Positions 1 through 7,127 are shown, numbered from the stretch's first letter. The stretch: DNA of 8,419 nt from Spirochaetales bacterium (GCA_017614625.1 JAGABK010000075.1:1-8419); one strand, 5' to 3'. Program-made: numbers and translations. Notes: generated by a model not told the origin, from the sequence alone.

Positions 1-677
1 TACTTGGACAGCTGCTTGGCGACCTCTTCCTGGTCCATCAGGGTGCTGACAGTAATGACATTGGTGGTCATCAGGGTCTCGACCGGAACGCTGGGGTCTT
101 TGGCCAGCATCAGGTCCTTGGCCGAGACGAGACCCAGGATCCTGTTGAAGCGGGACAGGACGTAGCAGGTGTAGATGGTTTCCTTGTCAACGCCCGTCTC
201 GCGGATCTTCTGGAAGGCCTGCCTGACCGTCATGTCCGCTGCAAGGGAGATGTACTCCGTGGTCATGATGGAGCCTGCCGAGTTCTCCGGGAACTGGAGG
301 ATCTCGTTGATCTCGCGCCTTCTGTCGGGCGTGACGTGCCTGAGGATCCTGCTGACGACGTTCGCCGGCATCTCCTCGACGATGTCCGCGGCGTCGTCTA
401 TGTACAGCTCGTCCAGGACCTGCTTGAGCTCCGTATCGGAGAAGCCCTTGATCAGGAGCTCCTGGTTGTCGGGATCCATCTCGACGAACGTGTCGGCCGC
501 CAGCGCCTTGGGCAGCAGGCGGAACATGATGGGCAGCTGCTCCTCGCTGAGCTCGTCGAATATCATGGCGATGTCCGACGGGTTCATGGTTACCAGCACG
601 TCCTTGACCGTTGAGTATTTCTTGTTCTCGACAAGAACCTTCAAAGTATCTTCAACACTAACATTATGCTGTGCCAT
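1..677 (-). CDS. mgtE: Magnesium transporter MgtE, N-terminal part (truncated by window edge)
   Basis: Membrane Mg2+ channel/transporter whose cytosolic part senses intracellular Mg2+. Only the first 225 codons are in the window; the membrane domain lies beyond position 1. Residues about 10-125 form the helical MgtE N-domain, with the recurrent pattern of PSDIAMIFDELSEEQ and LIKGFSDTELKQVLDEL followed by DDAADIVEEMP. After SAGSIMTTEYISL a CBS domain begins (VRQAFQKIRETG, then a second strand with RILGLVSAKDLMLA), and the segment ETLMTTNVITVS opens the second CBS repeat. The start at 677 is supported by a GGGAGA ribosome binding site seven bases upstream. The gene sits alone behind its own promoter and a long leader (separate entries) that may control it in response to Mg2+. 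Family assignment is firm; completeness beyond the edge cannot be seen. Confidence 0.93.
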   Translation of the reverse strand, partial: MAQHNVSVEDTLKVLVENKKYSTVKDVLVTMNPSDIAMIFDELSEEQLPIMFRLLPKALAADTFVEMDPDNQELLIKGFSDTELKQVLDELYIDDAADIVEEMPANVVSRILRHVTPDRRREINEILQFPENSAGSIMTTEYISLAADMTVRQAFQKIRETGVDKETIYTCYVLSRFNRILGLVSAKDLMLAKDPSVPVETLMTTNVITVSTLMDQEEVAKQLSK

Positions 678-887
678 AACAATTTCTCCCTGACTGTATC
701 AGAGTTGACGAGTATCAGTGCAGATGTGACCGTGGATAATACCGGGTTCAGCGTATGAAGACGGAGGACTCGGGATTAGGCACAGGGTCGGAATCTGCAA
801 GCAATCTACTACTACCGCCAGCTTCCATGACAGGTCCTCCTTTGGTTGCGGACTGATGTCCGCAGAATTTGCGGGCTTGCGCCCAAT
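678..887 (-). promoter_or_regulatory. Structured mgtE 5' leader RNA, candidate Mg2+-responsive control region
   Basis: About 210 nt between the predicted transcription start and the mgtE start codon. Two compact hairpins sit near the 5' end: GGGC-GCAA-GCCC (positions 884 to 873, a GNRA tetraloop) and TGCGGAC-ATCA-GTCCGCA (864 to 847). They are followed at once by the strong ribosome binding site of the small leader frame (836-843). GGAGGAC of that site (834-840) can pair perfectly with GUCCUCC inside the leader frame (763-769), so translation of the leader would reshape the RNA. I do not see the conserved core of the M-box (ykoK) Mg2+ riboswitch, nor a clear hairpin plus U-run terminator, so control may act on translation or through Rho. 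The regulatory role is inferred. Confidence 0.5.
748..828 (-). CDS. Putative 26-aa proline/acidic leader peptide upstream of mgtE
   Basis: A short frame of 26 codons inside the mgtE 5' leader. What is seen: an ATG preceded by AAAGGAGG with seven-base spacing, a stronger ribosome binding site than that of mgtE itself, and a stop 70 bases before the mgtE start. The middle of the peptide reads DSDPVPNPE, with acidic residues interleaved with prolines at every second position, and it ends in VFIR. Known: in Salmonella and E. coli the mgtA leader encodes a short peptide, MgtL, with prolines at alternate positions close to acidic residues. Ribosomes stall or fall apart on such sequences depending on Mg2+ and proline-tRNA, which changes expression of the Mg2+ transporter downstream. 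Inference: this frame does the same for mgtE. There is no sequence homology proof, and translation is predicted from the ribosome binding site only. Confidence 0.62.
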   Translation of the reverse strand: MEAGGSSRLLADSDPVPNPESSVFIR

Positions 888-892
888 CTTGG

Positions 893-921
893 ATTTTAAC
901 AGTTTGAGACTTCGGTTTCAA
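893..921 (-). promoter_or_regulatory. Predicted promoter of the mgtE leader transcript
   Basis: On the minus strand TTGAAA (916-921) is followed after exactly 17 bases by TAAAAT (893-898). Each hexamer differs from the sigma-70 consensus at two positions or fewer. It starts about 12 bases after the stop codon of the membrane-protein gene upstream, so mgtE has its own transcript even though the genes run in the same direction. Transcription should begin near 886. Confidence 0.55.
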
Positions 922-932
922 GTCAAAGATGT

Positions 933-2039
933 TCAGGCTTTTCTCTTTCGTTCGCTTCTGTTGAGCTGGATGAAGTAGGAGAACCGGAGGATCAGTCCGA
1001 AGGCGAAGGAACCCTGAACCAGGATCCTGAAAAGGCTCTGGAGAAGGCGCTCCGAGGTGAGTCCCGGCATCAGCAGGGTCACGATGTTCATGACTATTGA
1101 AATCAGCATGAAAAAGGTAATTGCCGCACCGGCCACGTTGGCCTTGAACTTCCCGTAGTAAAGGCGGATCGCCATGAGGTCCACCAGCAGTCCTATGATG
1201 CCGGAGAACAGTCCCGCCAGCATGATGACGATAATCACGCTGAAGCCCATGCCCGGTCCGATCTGCGCCAGGGTGTCCAGGATGTCCGCCAGGGCGAAAG
1301 CGAGAATGGAGAATCCGCTGAGAAGGAGCATCTTGTCCGACAGGGATTTCTTTCTGTTCCTGTTCATTACGGACGTGATGTCCTCCTTGTCTTCCTCTGC
1401 AAGGACCTTTTTCCCGGTTTCGTCCACCAGGGCGATGGAATTGACCTTTTCCGATATCTCCTTCTCGAAGACAATCTCATCGGAGCGGTCCACGAACATG
1501 CCGTAGATCGATTCCCAGATCAAAACGCATCCGAAGAGATCCAGCATGTATGTGAAGATTTCGCTGGTGACGGAGTCGGAACCCCACCAGGCGTTGAAGT
1601 TGCCGATATTCAGAATCAGAATCAGCGATACTCCGACGAACATGAGAATGCCGACCTTCATGCCCTTGCGGCTGTTTTCAAGCAGATAGCGCTGGTGGCG
1701 GAAGAAGAGGGCGTTCTCGATTCCCTTCATTATGCTGCGGAAGGACCATTTTTCGTAATCGTCCACCGTGACGGAGATGTCGGCCTTGTAGCCCTTGGGA
1801 ATGTCGGAAAGAATCTGCAGCAGGTTGTCCGTGGTGTCGTCCGAAATTTTGGGAATTTCTTCAAAATCCGCATTGCTGCAGAACATGTCCGAGGCTTTCT
1901 CGAAGTGCAGGGGAATGTCGAAGGTCTTGTTTTCCCTGTCCAGGCTGAAGGTATGCGAAAGCTTCCGGGCGATTCCTGTGCGCTCGATCTCGATGCTGTT
2001 GCGGTATTTCCTTTCCTTCTTCTTTTCCTTCTTTTCCAT
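933..2039 (-). CDS. Unidentified membrane protein, about six helices, in operon with GS-like gene
   Basis: I do not recognise a family for this 368-residue protein. It begins with a strongly charged Lys/Glu-rich stretch (residues 1-12) and a soluble region to about 125, with no signal peptide. Likely membrane helices lie near 126-146, 161-183, 236-256, 264-288, 302-324 and 335-356. A charged cytosolic-type loop at 184-235 splits them into a pair and a group of four. The C-terminus is very basic (RSERKRKA), in line with a cytoplasmic end. It starts only seven bases after the stop of the glutamine-synthetase-like gene, with GAGG of the overlapping TGAGG as ribosome binding site, so the two are almost certainly co-transcribed. 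The spacing hints at a joint role with that protein, but no function can be read from the sequence. Confidence 0.85.
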   Translation of the reverse strand: MEKKEKKKERKYRNSIEIERTGIARKLSHTFSLDRENKTFDIPLHFEKASDMFCSNADFEEIPKISDDTTDNLLQILSDIPKGYKADISVTVDDYEKWSFRSIMKGIENALFFRHQRYLLENSRKGMKVGILMFVGVSLILILNIGNFNAWWGSDSVTSEIFTYMLDLFGCVLIWESIYGMFVDRSDEIVFEKEISEKVNSIALVDETGKKVLAEEDKEDITSVMNRNRKKSLSDKMLLLSGFSILAFALADILDTLAQIGPGMGFSVIIVIMLAGLFSGIIGLLVDLMAIRLYYGKFKANVAGAAITFFMLISIVMNIVTLLMPGLTSERLLQSLFRILVQGSFAFGLILRFSYFIQLNRSERKRKA

Positions 2040-2046
2040 GGCTGCC

Positions 2047-3300
2047 TCAGGTCACAGGGAATTCCATGTTCTTGGCCTTGAGCATCGGGTCGCCGGAGAG
2101 GGAGCTTTCCATCCAGTCGTCGCGCTTGGCCTGCAGGAACTTCTCGAACAGGATGTCCGGAATCAGGGTCTTGGCGAAGTCCGATTTCTCGGCGCACTTG
2201 ATGGCGTCGTTCATGGTGTCCGGAAGCTCGCGTCCGGTGTTGAAGTCGTCCGGGTTGACCTTGTCGCGGATGCCCTCCATGGCAGCTCCTGCAAGAAGCA
2301 GGCAGGCCAGATACGGGTTGCACGACGGGTCGGCGCTCTTGACCTTGATCCTCGCGGCCTCCGGGTGGGCCTTGATCAGGACGTTGCGGTTCTCAAGGCC
2401 GTAGTTGACGGCGCAGGGGGCCTCGAACGTGCCGATCCTCTCGTAGGAGTTGGCTATGGGGTTGAGGAAGATGGTGATTTCCTCGATTCTCCTGAGGATT
2501 CCTCCGGTCATCTGGCGTGATACCTTCTTCCTTTCGGCGGCCTTCGCGCTTTCCATGGTCAGGCTTATGGACAGTCCCGAGCCGTTCTCGTTGAAAAGCG
2601 GCTTGGGGAGGAAGGAGGCGAAAAGTCCCATCCTGTCTGCGGTGACCTTGACGATGTCCTTGAAGGTAATCAGCTGGTCGGCTGCCTTGGTCAGGCTCGC
2701 AGGGACGAAGCGGATCTCATTCTGGCCGGGACCTTTCTCGTGATGGCTGGCAACGTACTGGATGCCCATCTGCTCCATGGCAAGGCAGATCTCGCGCCTG
2801 ATGTTCTCGCCCCTGTCTATGGGCGCTACCTCGAAGTAGGAGGCGCGGTCCATGGGCTCGTCTGTGGGGTTGCCGTCTGCGTCGCGCTTGAACAGGTAGA
2901 ACTCGCATTCGGTTCTGACCTGGAGGTCTGTTTTGGAGGCAATGAGCGATTTTTCATACTCTTTGAGCATCGTGCGGACATCGCCCTCGAAGGGCCTGCC
3001 GTCCGAATGCTGGATGGAGCAGAAGAATCTGGCGACCTTTCCGTCGGCCGGTCTCCAGGGAAGGATGGTCAGCGTCTCGGGATCCGGGACCAGGATCAGG
3101 TCGGACTCCTCGATGTTCATGAAGCCTCTGATTGCGGCCGCGTTGAAGCCCACGCCGCGCTCCAGGGCCTTTCCGATGAACGAGGCGCTTATGGTCACGT
3201 TCTTCAGCTGGCCGAAAATGTCGCAGAACGCAAGACGCACGAATCTGACGTCCTGATCCTTCATGTACCTGATGATATCCTCACGTGTCTTTGCTTCCAT
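2047..3300 (-). CDS. Glutamine synthetase I-fold protein with altered active site
   Basis: A 417-residue member of the type I glutamine synthetase superfamily. The N-terminal beta-grasp region (FVRLAFCDIFGQLKNV, from residue 20) and the catalytic domain are both present. Metal site n1 looks intact: Glu133 in ECEFYLF, Glu188 in HHEKGPGQNE and Glu195. Other hallmark positions are changed: the Asp of the usual FDGSSI loop is Asn53 (FNAAAI), the metal-binding His of NGSGMH is Ser244 (NGSGLS), and the Glu and Arg of RIEVR are Lys319 and Lys321 (RIKVK). The flap motif FEAP (Glu293) is kept. No tyrosine adenylylation segment is evident. The chosen start (3300) has GGAG nine bases upstream and matches where family proteins begin; an in-frame ATG at 3342 would add 14 residues but has a weak site. 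Function may be sensing, scaffolding or a different gamma-glutamyl reaction rather than glutamine synthesis. Confidence 0.88.
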   Translation of the reverse strand: MEAKTREDIIRYMKDQDVRFVRLAFCDIFGQLKNVTISASFIGKALERGVGFNAAAIRGFMNIEESDLILVPDPETLTILPWRPADGKVARFFCSIQHSDGRPFEGDVRTMLKEYEKSLIASKTDLQVRTECEFYLFKRDADGNPTDEPMDRASYFEVAPIDRGENIRREICLAMEQMGIQYVASHHEKGPGQNEIRFVPASLTKAADQLITFKDIVKVTADRMGLFASFLPKPLFNENGSGLSISLTMESAKAAERKKVSRQMTGGILRRIEEITIFLNPIANSYERIGTFEAPCAVNYGLENRNVLIKAHPEAARIKVKSADPSCNPYLACLLLAGAAMEGIRDKVNPDDFNTGRELPDTMNDAIKCAEKSDFAKTLIPDILFEKFLQAKRDDWMESSLSGDPMLKAKNMEFPVT

Positions 3301-3369
3301 CTTTGAGCTCTCCGTCATGCAAATGTTGCTCGATTCCGGCATTTATGTCCAGTTTTCTTTTCAAATAAG

Positions 3370-3398
3370 TTGACGGTTTGCCGTAAATAAAGTAGAAA
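3370..3398 (+). promoter_or_regulatory. Predicted glnN promoter
   Basis: TTGACG (3370-3375) and TAGAAA (3393-3398) are separated by 17 bases. The -35 matches consensus at five of six positions, the -10 at four. Initiation would fall near 3405, giving a 5' UTR of about 45 nt that contains the repeated 18-mer. CATAAT at 3404-3409 is a better -10 match but has no suitably spaced -35. Confidence 0.45.
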
Positions 3399-3419
3399 AA
3401 TTGCATAATAATAGAAGAA

Positions 3420-3437
3420 ACTGTACACAGAAACATC
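3420..3437 (+). repeat. 18-bp repeat, copy 1 (glnN 5' UTR)
   Basis: ACTGTACACAGAAACATC occurs here, just upstream of the glnN ribosome binding site, and again exactly at 8294-8311 upstream of the trpB-like gene. In both places it lies about 12-15 bases after the predicted transcription start. It is probably a shared operator half-site or leader element. At this copy the opposite arm seen at trpB is missing. Confidence 0.7.
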
Positions 3438-3451
3438 CGGAGGACGGAACC

Positions 3452-5542
3452 ATGGAGACAGTGACTGATTACTTTGGAAGCCTGGTGTTCAACGATGCCG
3501 TCATGAGGGAGAAACTCCCGAAGGACATCTACAAGACCCTGAGGAAGACCGTGTCCGAAGGCAAGGACATCGACCTTGCCGTGGCCAACAGCGTCGCCAA
3601 CGCCATGAAGACCTGGGCGCTCGAGCACGGCTGCACGCACTTCACACACTGGTTCCAGCCCATGACCGGAATCACCGCCGAGAAGCACGACGCCTTCATA
3701 GCCCCCGCCGACGGAGGCAGGGCCATCATGGAGTTCTCCGGCAAGGGCCTGATCAAGGGCGAGGCCGACGGTTCCTCGTTCCCCTCGGGAGGCCTTCGCG
3801 CCACCTTCGAGGCACGCGGCTACACCGCCTGGGACCCCACAAGCTACGCATTCATACGTGACGACGTCCTCTACATCCCCACGGTCTTCTGCTCCTACAC
3901 GGGCGAGGTCCTGGACAAGAAGACCCCGCTTCTCAGAAGCATGGAGGCCCTCAGCGCCGAGGCCGTGAAGATCCTCAGACTCTTCGGAAAGGACGATGTC
4001 AAACGCGTCATCACCACGGTCGGTCCCGAGCAGGAGTACTTCCTGATCGACAAGGCCGATTACCGGAAGAGGCGCGACCTGGTCTTCACGGGCAGGACGC
4101 TCTTCGGAGCCCGCGCCCCCAAGGGACAGGAGAAGGACGACCACTACTACGGAACCATCAAGCCGCGCGTGGCGGCCTTCATGAGGGACCTGGACAAGGA
4201 GCTGTGGAAGCTCGGCGTCACGGCCAAGACCAGGCACAACGAGGTGGCCCCGTGCCAGCACGAGCTCGCTCCCGTGTACGCCACGACCAACATCGCCGTA
4301 GACCACAACCAGATAACAATGGACATGATGAAGCGCGTAGCCGAGCGCCACGGCTTCATGTGCCTGCTGCATGAGAAGCCGTTCGCCGGCGTCAACGGAA
4401 GCGGAAAGCACAACAACTGGTCCATATCCACCGACACCGGGGAGAACCTTCTGGAGCCGGGCAAGAACCCCAAGACGAACCTGCAGTTCCTGCTGTTCAT
4501 CACCGCCGTCATAAAGGCCGTCGACGAGTACCAGGACCTCATGCGCGTCTCCGTGGCGAGCGCGGGCAACGACCACAGGCTCGGAGCCAACGAGGCGCCG
4601 CCTGCCATCGTCTCCATGTTCCTCGGAACGGACCTCTCTGAGATCCTGGACTCCATAGGAGCCGGAAAGGTGGCGCAGGGACCGACGAAGTCCAGCATGG
4701 AGCTGGGAGTCCACGTCCTGCCGTCGTTCGCCAAGGACACCACCGACCGCAACAGGACCAGCCCGTTCGCCTTCACCGGGAACAAGTTCGAGTTCAGGAT
4801 GCTGGGCTCCTCGTTCTCCGTCTCGGGTCCGAACATCATCATGAACACCATCGTGGCCAAGGCCCTGAAGGAGTTCCACGCCGTCCTCAAGGACGCCAAG
4901 GACATGGACGAGGCCGTCACGGACCTCATCCGCGACACCTACAACGCCCACAGGCGCATAGTCTTCAACGGAAACAACTATTCGGCAGAGTGGGTGGAAG
5001 AGGCCAGACGCCGCGGCCTGCTGAACCTGCCTTCCACGCCGGAGGCCCTGGACACCTTCACCGCGCAGAAGAACATCGACCTGTTCTCCGAGTTCGGAGT
5101 CTTCAGCCCCATAGAGATGCACTCGAGGTACGAGATCCTGATGGACGAGTACTCCAAGACCATCCACATCGAGGCGCTGACCATGCGCGACATGATAGTC
5201 CGCCAGATCATTCCCGCGGTAAGTTCCTACACGTCCGAGCTGTCGCAGGCCATCAACGCCAGAAAGGCGGCCATGCCCGTTCTGGAGTGCAGGGCCGAGT
5301 CGGACCTGCTTTCGCGCATCTGTCCGCTTCTGGACAGGCTGTATGAAAGCTGCGCCGTCCTGTCGTCATCGATCGAGAAGTGCGCAATCAGAAGCGGCGC
5401 CGACCTGGCCCATTTCTCCAGGCAGTGCGTCATCCCTGCCATGGAGGACGCAAGGCGCATAGCCGACGAGCTGGAGCTGCTGGTGCCGCACGACAGATGG
5501 CCGTTCCCGACCTACGGAGACATTCTTTTCTATACCGATTGA
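3452..5542 (+). CDS. glnN: Glutamine synthetase type III
   Basis: Makes glutamine from glutamate, ammonium and ATP in the cytosol, the main entry of ammonium into biosynthesis. The 696-residue length and N-terminal block (FNDAVMREKLPKDIYKTL, then THWFQPMTG and EKHDAF, residues 13-83) are specific to type III enzymes, which form double hexameric rings. Catalytic signatures are all present: GPEQEYFLI (191-199) and HNEVAPCQHELAPVY (262-276) for the metal-binding glutamates, KPFAGVNGSGKHNNWS (309-324) for nucleotide binding, RLGANEAPPAIVS (376-388), and a later NRTSPFAFTGNKFEFR segment. The start at 3452 is preceded by GGAGG with eight-base spacing; an upstream in-frame TTG at 3401 would add 17 residues with no homology or ribosome site. 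The gene is monocistronic, since the next gene is convergent. It is intact and likely the cell's working glutamine synthetase, in contrast to the altered GS-like protein next door. Confidence 0.96.
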   Translation: METVTDYFGSLVFNDAVMREKLPKDIYKTLRKTVSEGKDIDLAVANSVANAMKTWALEHGCTHFTHWFQPMTGITAEKHDAFIAPADGGRAIMEFSGKGLIKGEADGSSFPSGGLRATFEARGYTAWDPTSYAFIRDDVLYIPTVFCSYTGEVLDKKTPLLRSMEALSAEAVKILRLFGKDDVKRVITTVGPEQEYFLIDKADYRKRRDLVFTGRTLFGARAPKGQEKDDHYYGTIKPRVAAFMRDLDKELWKLGVTAKTRHNEVAPCQHELAPVYATTNIAVDHNQITMDMMKRVAERHGFMCLLHEKPFAGVNGSGKHNNWSISTDTGENLLEPGKNPKTNLQFLLFITAVIKAVDEYQDLMRVSVASAGNDHRLGANEAPPAIVSMFLGTDLSEILDSIGAGKVAQGPTKSSMELGVHVLPSFAKDTTDRNRTSPFAFTGNKFEFRMLGSSFSVSGPNIIMNTIVAKALKEFHAVLKDAKDMDEAVTDLIRDTYNAHRRIVFNGNNYSAEWVEEARRRGLLNLPSTPEALDTFTAQKNIDLFSEFGVFSPIEMHSRYEILMDEYSKTIHIEALTMRDMIVRQIIPAVSSYTSELSQAINARKAAMPVLECRAESDLLSRICPLLDRLYESCAVLSSSIEKCAIRSGADLAHFSRQCVIPAMEDARRIADELELLVPHDRWPFPTYGDILFYTD

Positions 5543-5552
5543 AGCAGGGGAC

Positions 5553-6050
5553 TCAGTCCTCGAAGACCCGCTTTATGCTGTTGTAGTGGAGGAAGAGACC
5601 TTCCTCCGCTATTTTTCTGATCTCATCCAGCGTCGCCAGGCGGCCGTCGATGTCCTCGCTCTTCTGGAGGCTGACATCGTCCATGGTGATGTCCATGTCG
5701 AAGCGGTAGATGTCCACGATGTAGTTCTGGCCCGGCTGCTCGCGGTGGTAGCAGAAGCGGTATCCGCCGGCTGCCTTCGAGACATCGATCCCGGTCTCCT
5801 CGAGGACCTCCCTGCAGACCGCCTGGAACGAGGTCTCGCCGGCCTTCACGCCGCCTCCGGGAATCTCCCACCAGCCGGGGGCCCATTCCTTGTCCATGGC
5901 CCTCTGCGTGATGAGGAACCTTCCGTCGGGCGTGCGGACCACACCCAGGACCGAAAGATAGTAGTCCCCGGGTGCCATGGTCCAGTCGTTGCGCCTCATC
6001 GTCCGGCCGGTTTTCTTCTTGTCGATGTCGTAGATGTCCCAGAATTCCAT
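5553..6050 (-). CDS. Nudix hydrolase
   Basis: A 165-residue cytosolic pyrophosphohydrolase of the Nudix superfamily, which cleaves nucleoside diphosphates linked to other groups. The Nudix box is complete and canonical at residues 66-88: Gly66, then Glu72, then REVLEETGI with the Mg2+-binding Glu residues. Upstream of it come the first strands (YLSVLGVVRTPDGRFLITQR) and the loop EWAPGWWEIPGG. The N-terminus, EFWDIYDIDKKKTGR, resembles Nudix proteins that begin with a WDxYD segment and have been linked to isopentenyl-diphosphate-isomerase-like or general clean-up roles. Substrate cannot be told. The gene is convergent with glnN (10 bases between the stops) and lies downstream of the YbhN-like gene. 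It has no Shine-Dalgarno site, and its promoter abuts the start codon, suggesting a leaderless message. Confidence 0.92.
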   Translation of the reverse strand: MEFWDIYDIDKKKTGRTMRRNDWTMAPGDYYLSVLGVVRTPDGRFLITQRAMDKEWAPGWWEIPGGGVKAGETSFQAVCREVLEETGIDVSKAAGGYRFCYHREQPGQNYIVDIYRFDMDITMDDVSLQKSEDIDGRLATLDEIRKIAEEGLFLHYNSIKRVFED

Positions 6051-6059
6051 GTCTAGAAT

Positions 6060-6088
6060 TTTATAGGAGAAAGGGCCCCTTGTGTAAA
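6060..6088 (-). promoter_or_regulatory. Promoter of the Nudix gene, likely giving a leaderless mRNA
   Basis: On the minus strand TTTACA (6083-6088) and TATAAA (6060-6065) lie 17 bases apart, both close to consensus. Only nine bases separate the -10 box from the ATG at 6050, so transcription should start zero to four bases before the start codon, leaving no room for a ribosome binding site. No Shine-Dalgarno-like sequence is found at a usable distance. The whole promoter fits in the 45-bp gap after the YbhN-like gene. Confidence 0.6.
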
Positions 6089-6095
6089 GCCTGTC

Positions 6096-7118
6096 TCATC
6101 CGTCCTTTTTCCGGAGGGCTGTGATCAGGATGCAGGCCAGGCCGACTGCCAGCCAGCTGTAGTAGCACAGGAAGCGCCACATGGCTATCGCCCAGAACAG
6201 GGCGTCGCCTGCAAGCGAGGAGAAGACCAGGTAGAAGGAGACCTCGGCCGCTCCGCTGTTTCCCGGCGTGGGGATGACCGTCATGGAGCAGGTGATGAAG
6301 GTGACCTGGAAGAAGACTTCGACGTAGGAGGCGTTGACGCCGAAGAAGTGGAGCACGAAGTAGGGTATGCTCATCAGGGCCATACGGAACAGCACCGACG
6401 TGAGTATGACCTCCGCCAGCTGCTTCGGGTTGGAACCTATCATCCTCATGCTTCTGGCCGTGGATGAGATGGAATGGATGACCTTTTCCTCCTTGGCCTC
6501 GGGATTCCTGATTATCCTGTGGCGGCCCAGAAAGCGTATGGGGCCGGCTATCATGGCGTGCAGGGCAGTGGGGAAGATGGCGAAGGCTATGGCCAGAAGG
6601 GGAAGCAGCGCGTACAGTCCCAGTCCGACCCAGGCGGTGATCTTGATGTAGGTGTCGGTGATCGAGTGCCTTCCGACGATCAGGATCACCAGGGCTATGA
6701 GGACGAAGACCAGCTGGCTGCTTATGAAGCCGGCCATGGGGATGGAGCCGCTGGCTCCCGCGTCATAGCCGCGCTTGTGCAGGTAGTGTATCTGGAAAGG
6801 CTGTCCGCCCGAGCCCATGGGAGTGATGTTGTCGTAGTAGCGGCCCAGCACTCCCACGCCCAGGCCTCCGCCTATGTCCTTCTTTCCGGTGGTGTGGTAG
6901 ATCAGGCGGCCGAACTTGAGCCCCTCGGCCAGCACCATGAGGGGGAAGCAGAGCAGGGCGGGAAGCAGGTAGCGCCAGTCGATCGTAAGGTCCGAGAATC
7001 CCGCGGCGTCGCCGTAGAAGAACTCCTTGTAGACGATGAAGCCTATGATGGCGACATTGAGTAGAATGAAGAATACGGTGCCGATTTTCTTCCTGCGGAG
7101 ACGCTTTTCCTGTTCCAT
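6096..7118 (-). CDS. YbhN/UPF0104-family membrane protein (LPG synthase TM-domain-like, flippase-type)
   Basis: A 340-residue integral membrane protein related to the transmembrane domain of lysylphosphatidylglycerol synthase (MprF), a family (YbhN, UPF0104, TIGR00374-like) tied to lipid flipping or envelope maintenance. Family signatures are clear: GRYYDNITPMGSGGQPFQ (92-109) and IPTPGNSGAAE (282-292), followed by a WRFLCYY helix (314-320). Helices lie near 12-31, 50-66, 126-149, 160-182, 237-260, 266-284, 294-314 and 317-335. No soluble aminoacyl-transferase domain follows, so this is the stand-alone form. I chose ATG at 7118. A TTG at 7145 in the same frame would add nine residues, but family proteins begin near the basic KRLRRKK stretch. 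The ribosome binding site is poor. It is divergent from the MerR-type regulator and shares a 57-bp control region, so that regulator may control it. Confidence 0.9.
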   Translation of the reverse strand: MEQEKRLRRKKIGTVFFILLNVAIIGFIVYKEFFYGDAAGFSDLTIDWRYLLPALLCFPLMVLAEGLKFGRLIYHTTGKKDIGGGLGVGVLGRYYDNITPMGSGGQPFQIHYLHKRGYDAGASGSIPMAGFISSQLVFVLIALVILIVGRHSITDTYIKITAWVGLGLYALLPLLAIAFAIFPTALHAMIAGPIRFLGRHRIIRNPEAKEEKVIHSISSTARSMRMIGSNPKQLAEVILTSVLFRMALMSIPYFVLHFFGVNASYVEVFFQVTFITCSMTVIPTPGNSGAAEVSFYLVFSSLAGDALFWAIAMWRFLCYYSWLAVGLACILITALRKKDG

Positions 7119-7127
7119 ACCGTGACC

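Larger units (their letters stand above)
3301..3451. promoter_or_regulatory. Divergent control region between the two glutamine-synthetase-family genes
   Basis: A 151-bp AT-rich gap from which the GS-like gene and glnN are transcribed in opposite directions. For the plus strand there is a good promoter (separate entry). For the minus strand I found no convincing -35/-10 pair. A small inverted repeat ACGG-TTTG-CCGT (3373-3384) overlaps the glnN -35 end. I see no GlnR/TnrA-type TGTNAN7TNACA operator. The strand-neutral 18-bp element at 3420-3437 could serve both genes. Confidence 0.45.

Noticed and set aside
695..720. Direct repeat CTGATAC twice in the mgtE leader
   Set aside because: Seven bases, two copies only, and no structural consequence seen; probably chance.
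678..892. M-box (ykoK) or yybP-type riboswitch before mgtE
   Set aside because: I looked for the conserved core sequences of both and did not find them; the leader peptide and simple hairpins explain the region better.
3301..3342. Upstream starts for the GS-like gene (3342 or 3318)
   Set aside because: Neither has a good ribosome site and they add residues not expected in the family; 3300 has GGAG at nine bases and the usual family N-terminus.
3281..5167. Very long open frame on the minus strand opposite glnN
   Set aside because: It is antisense to a firmly identified gene. Its composition (Val, Gly, Leu, Asp-rich) is what a GC-rich third position yields on the other strand, and no motif is recognisable.
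5547..5561. Hairpin GGGGAC-TCA-GTCCTC between the convergent glnN and Nudix genes, possible bidirectional terminator
   Set aside because: The stem is six pairs including one G-U and overlaps the Nudix stop codon, with no T-run on either strand. Too weak to call.
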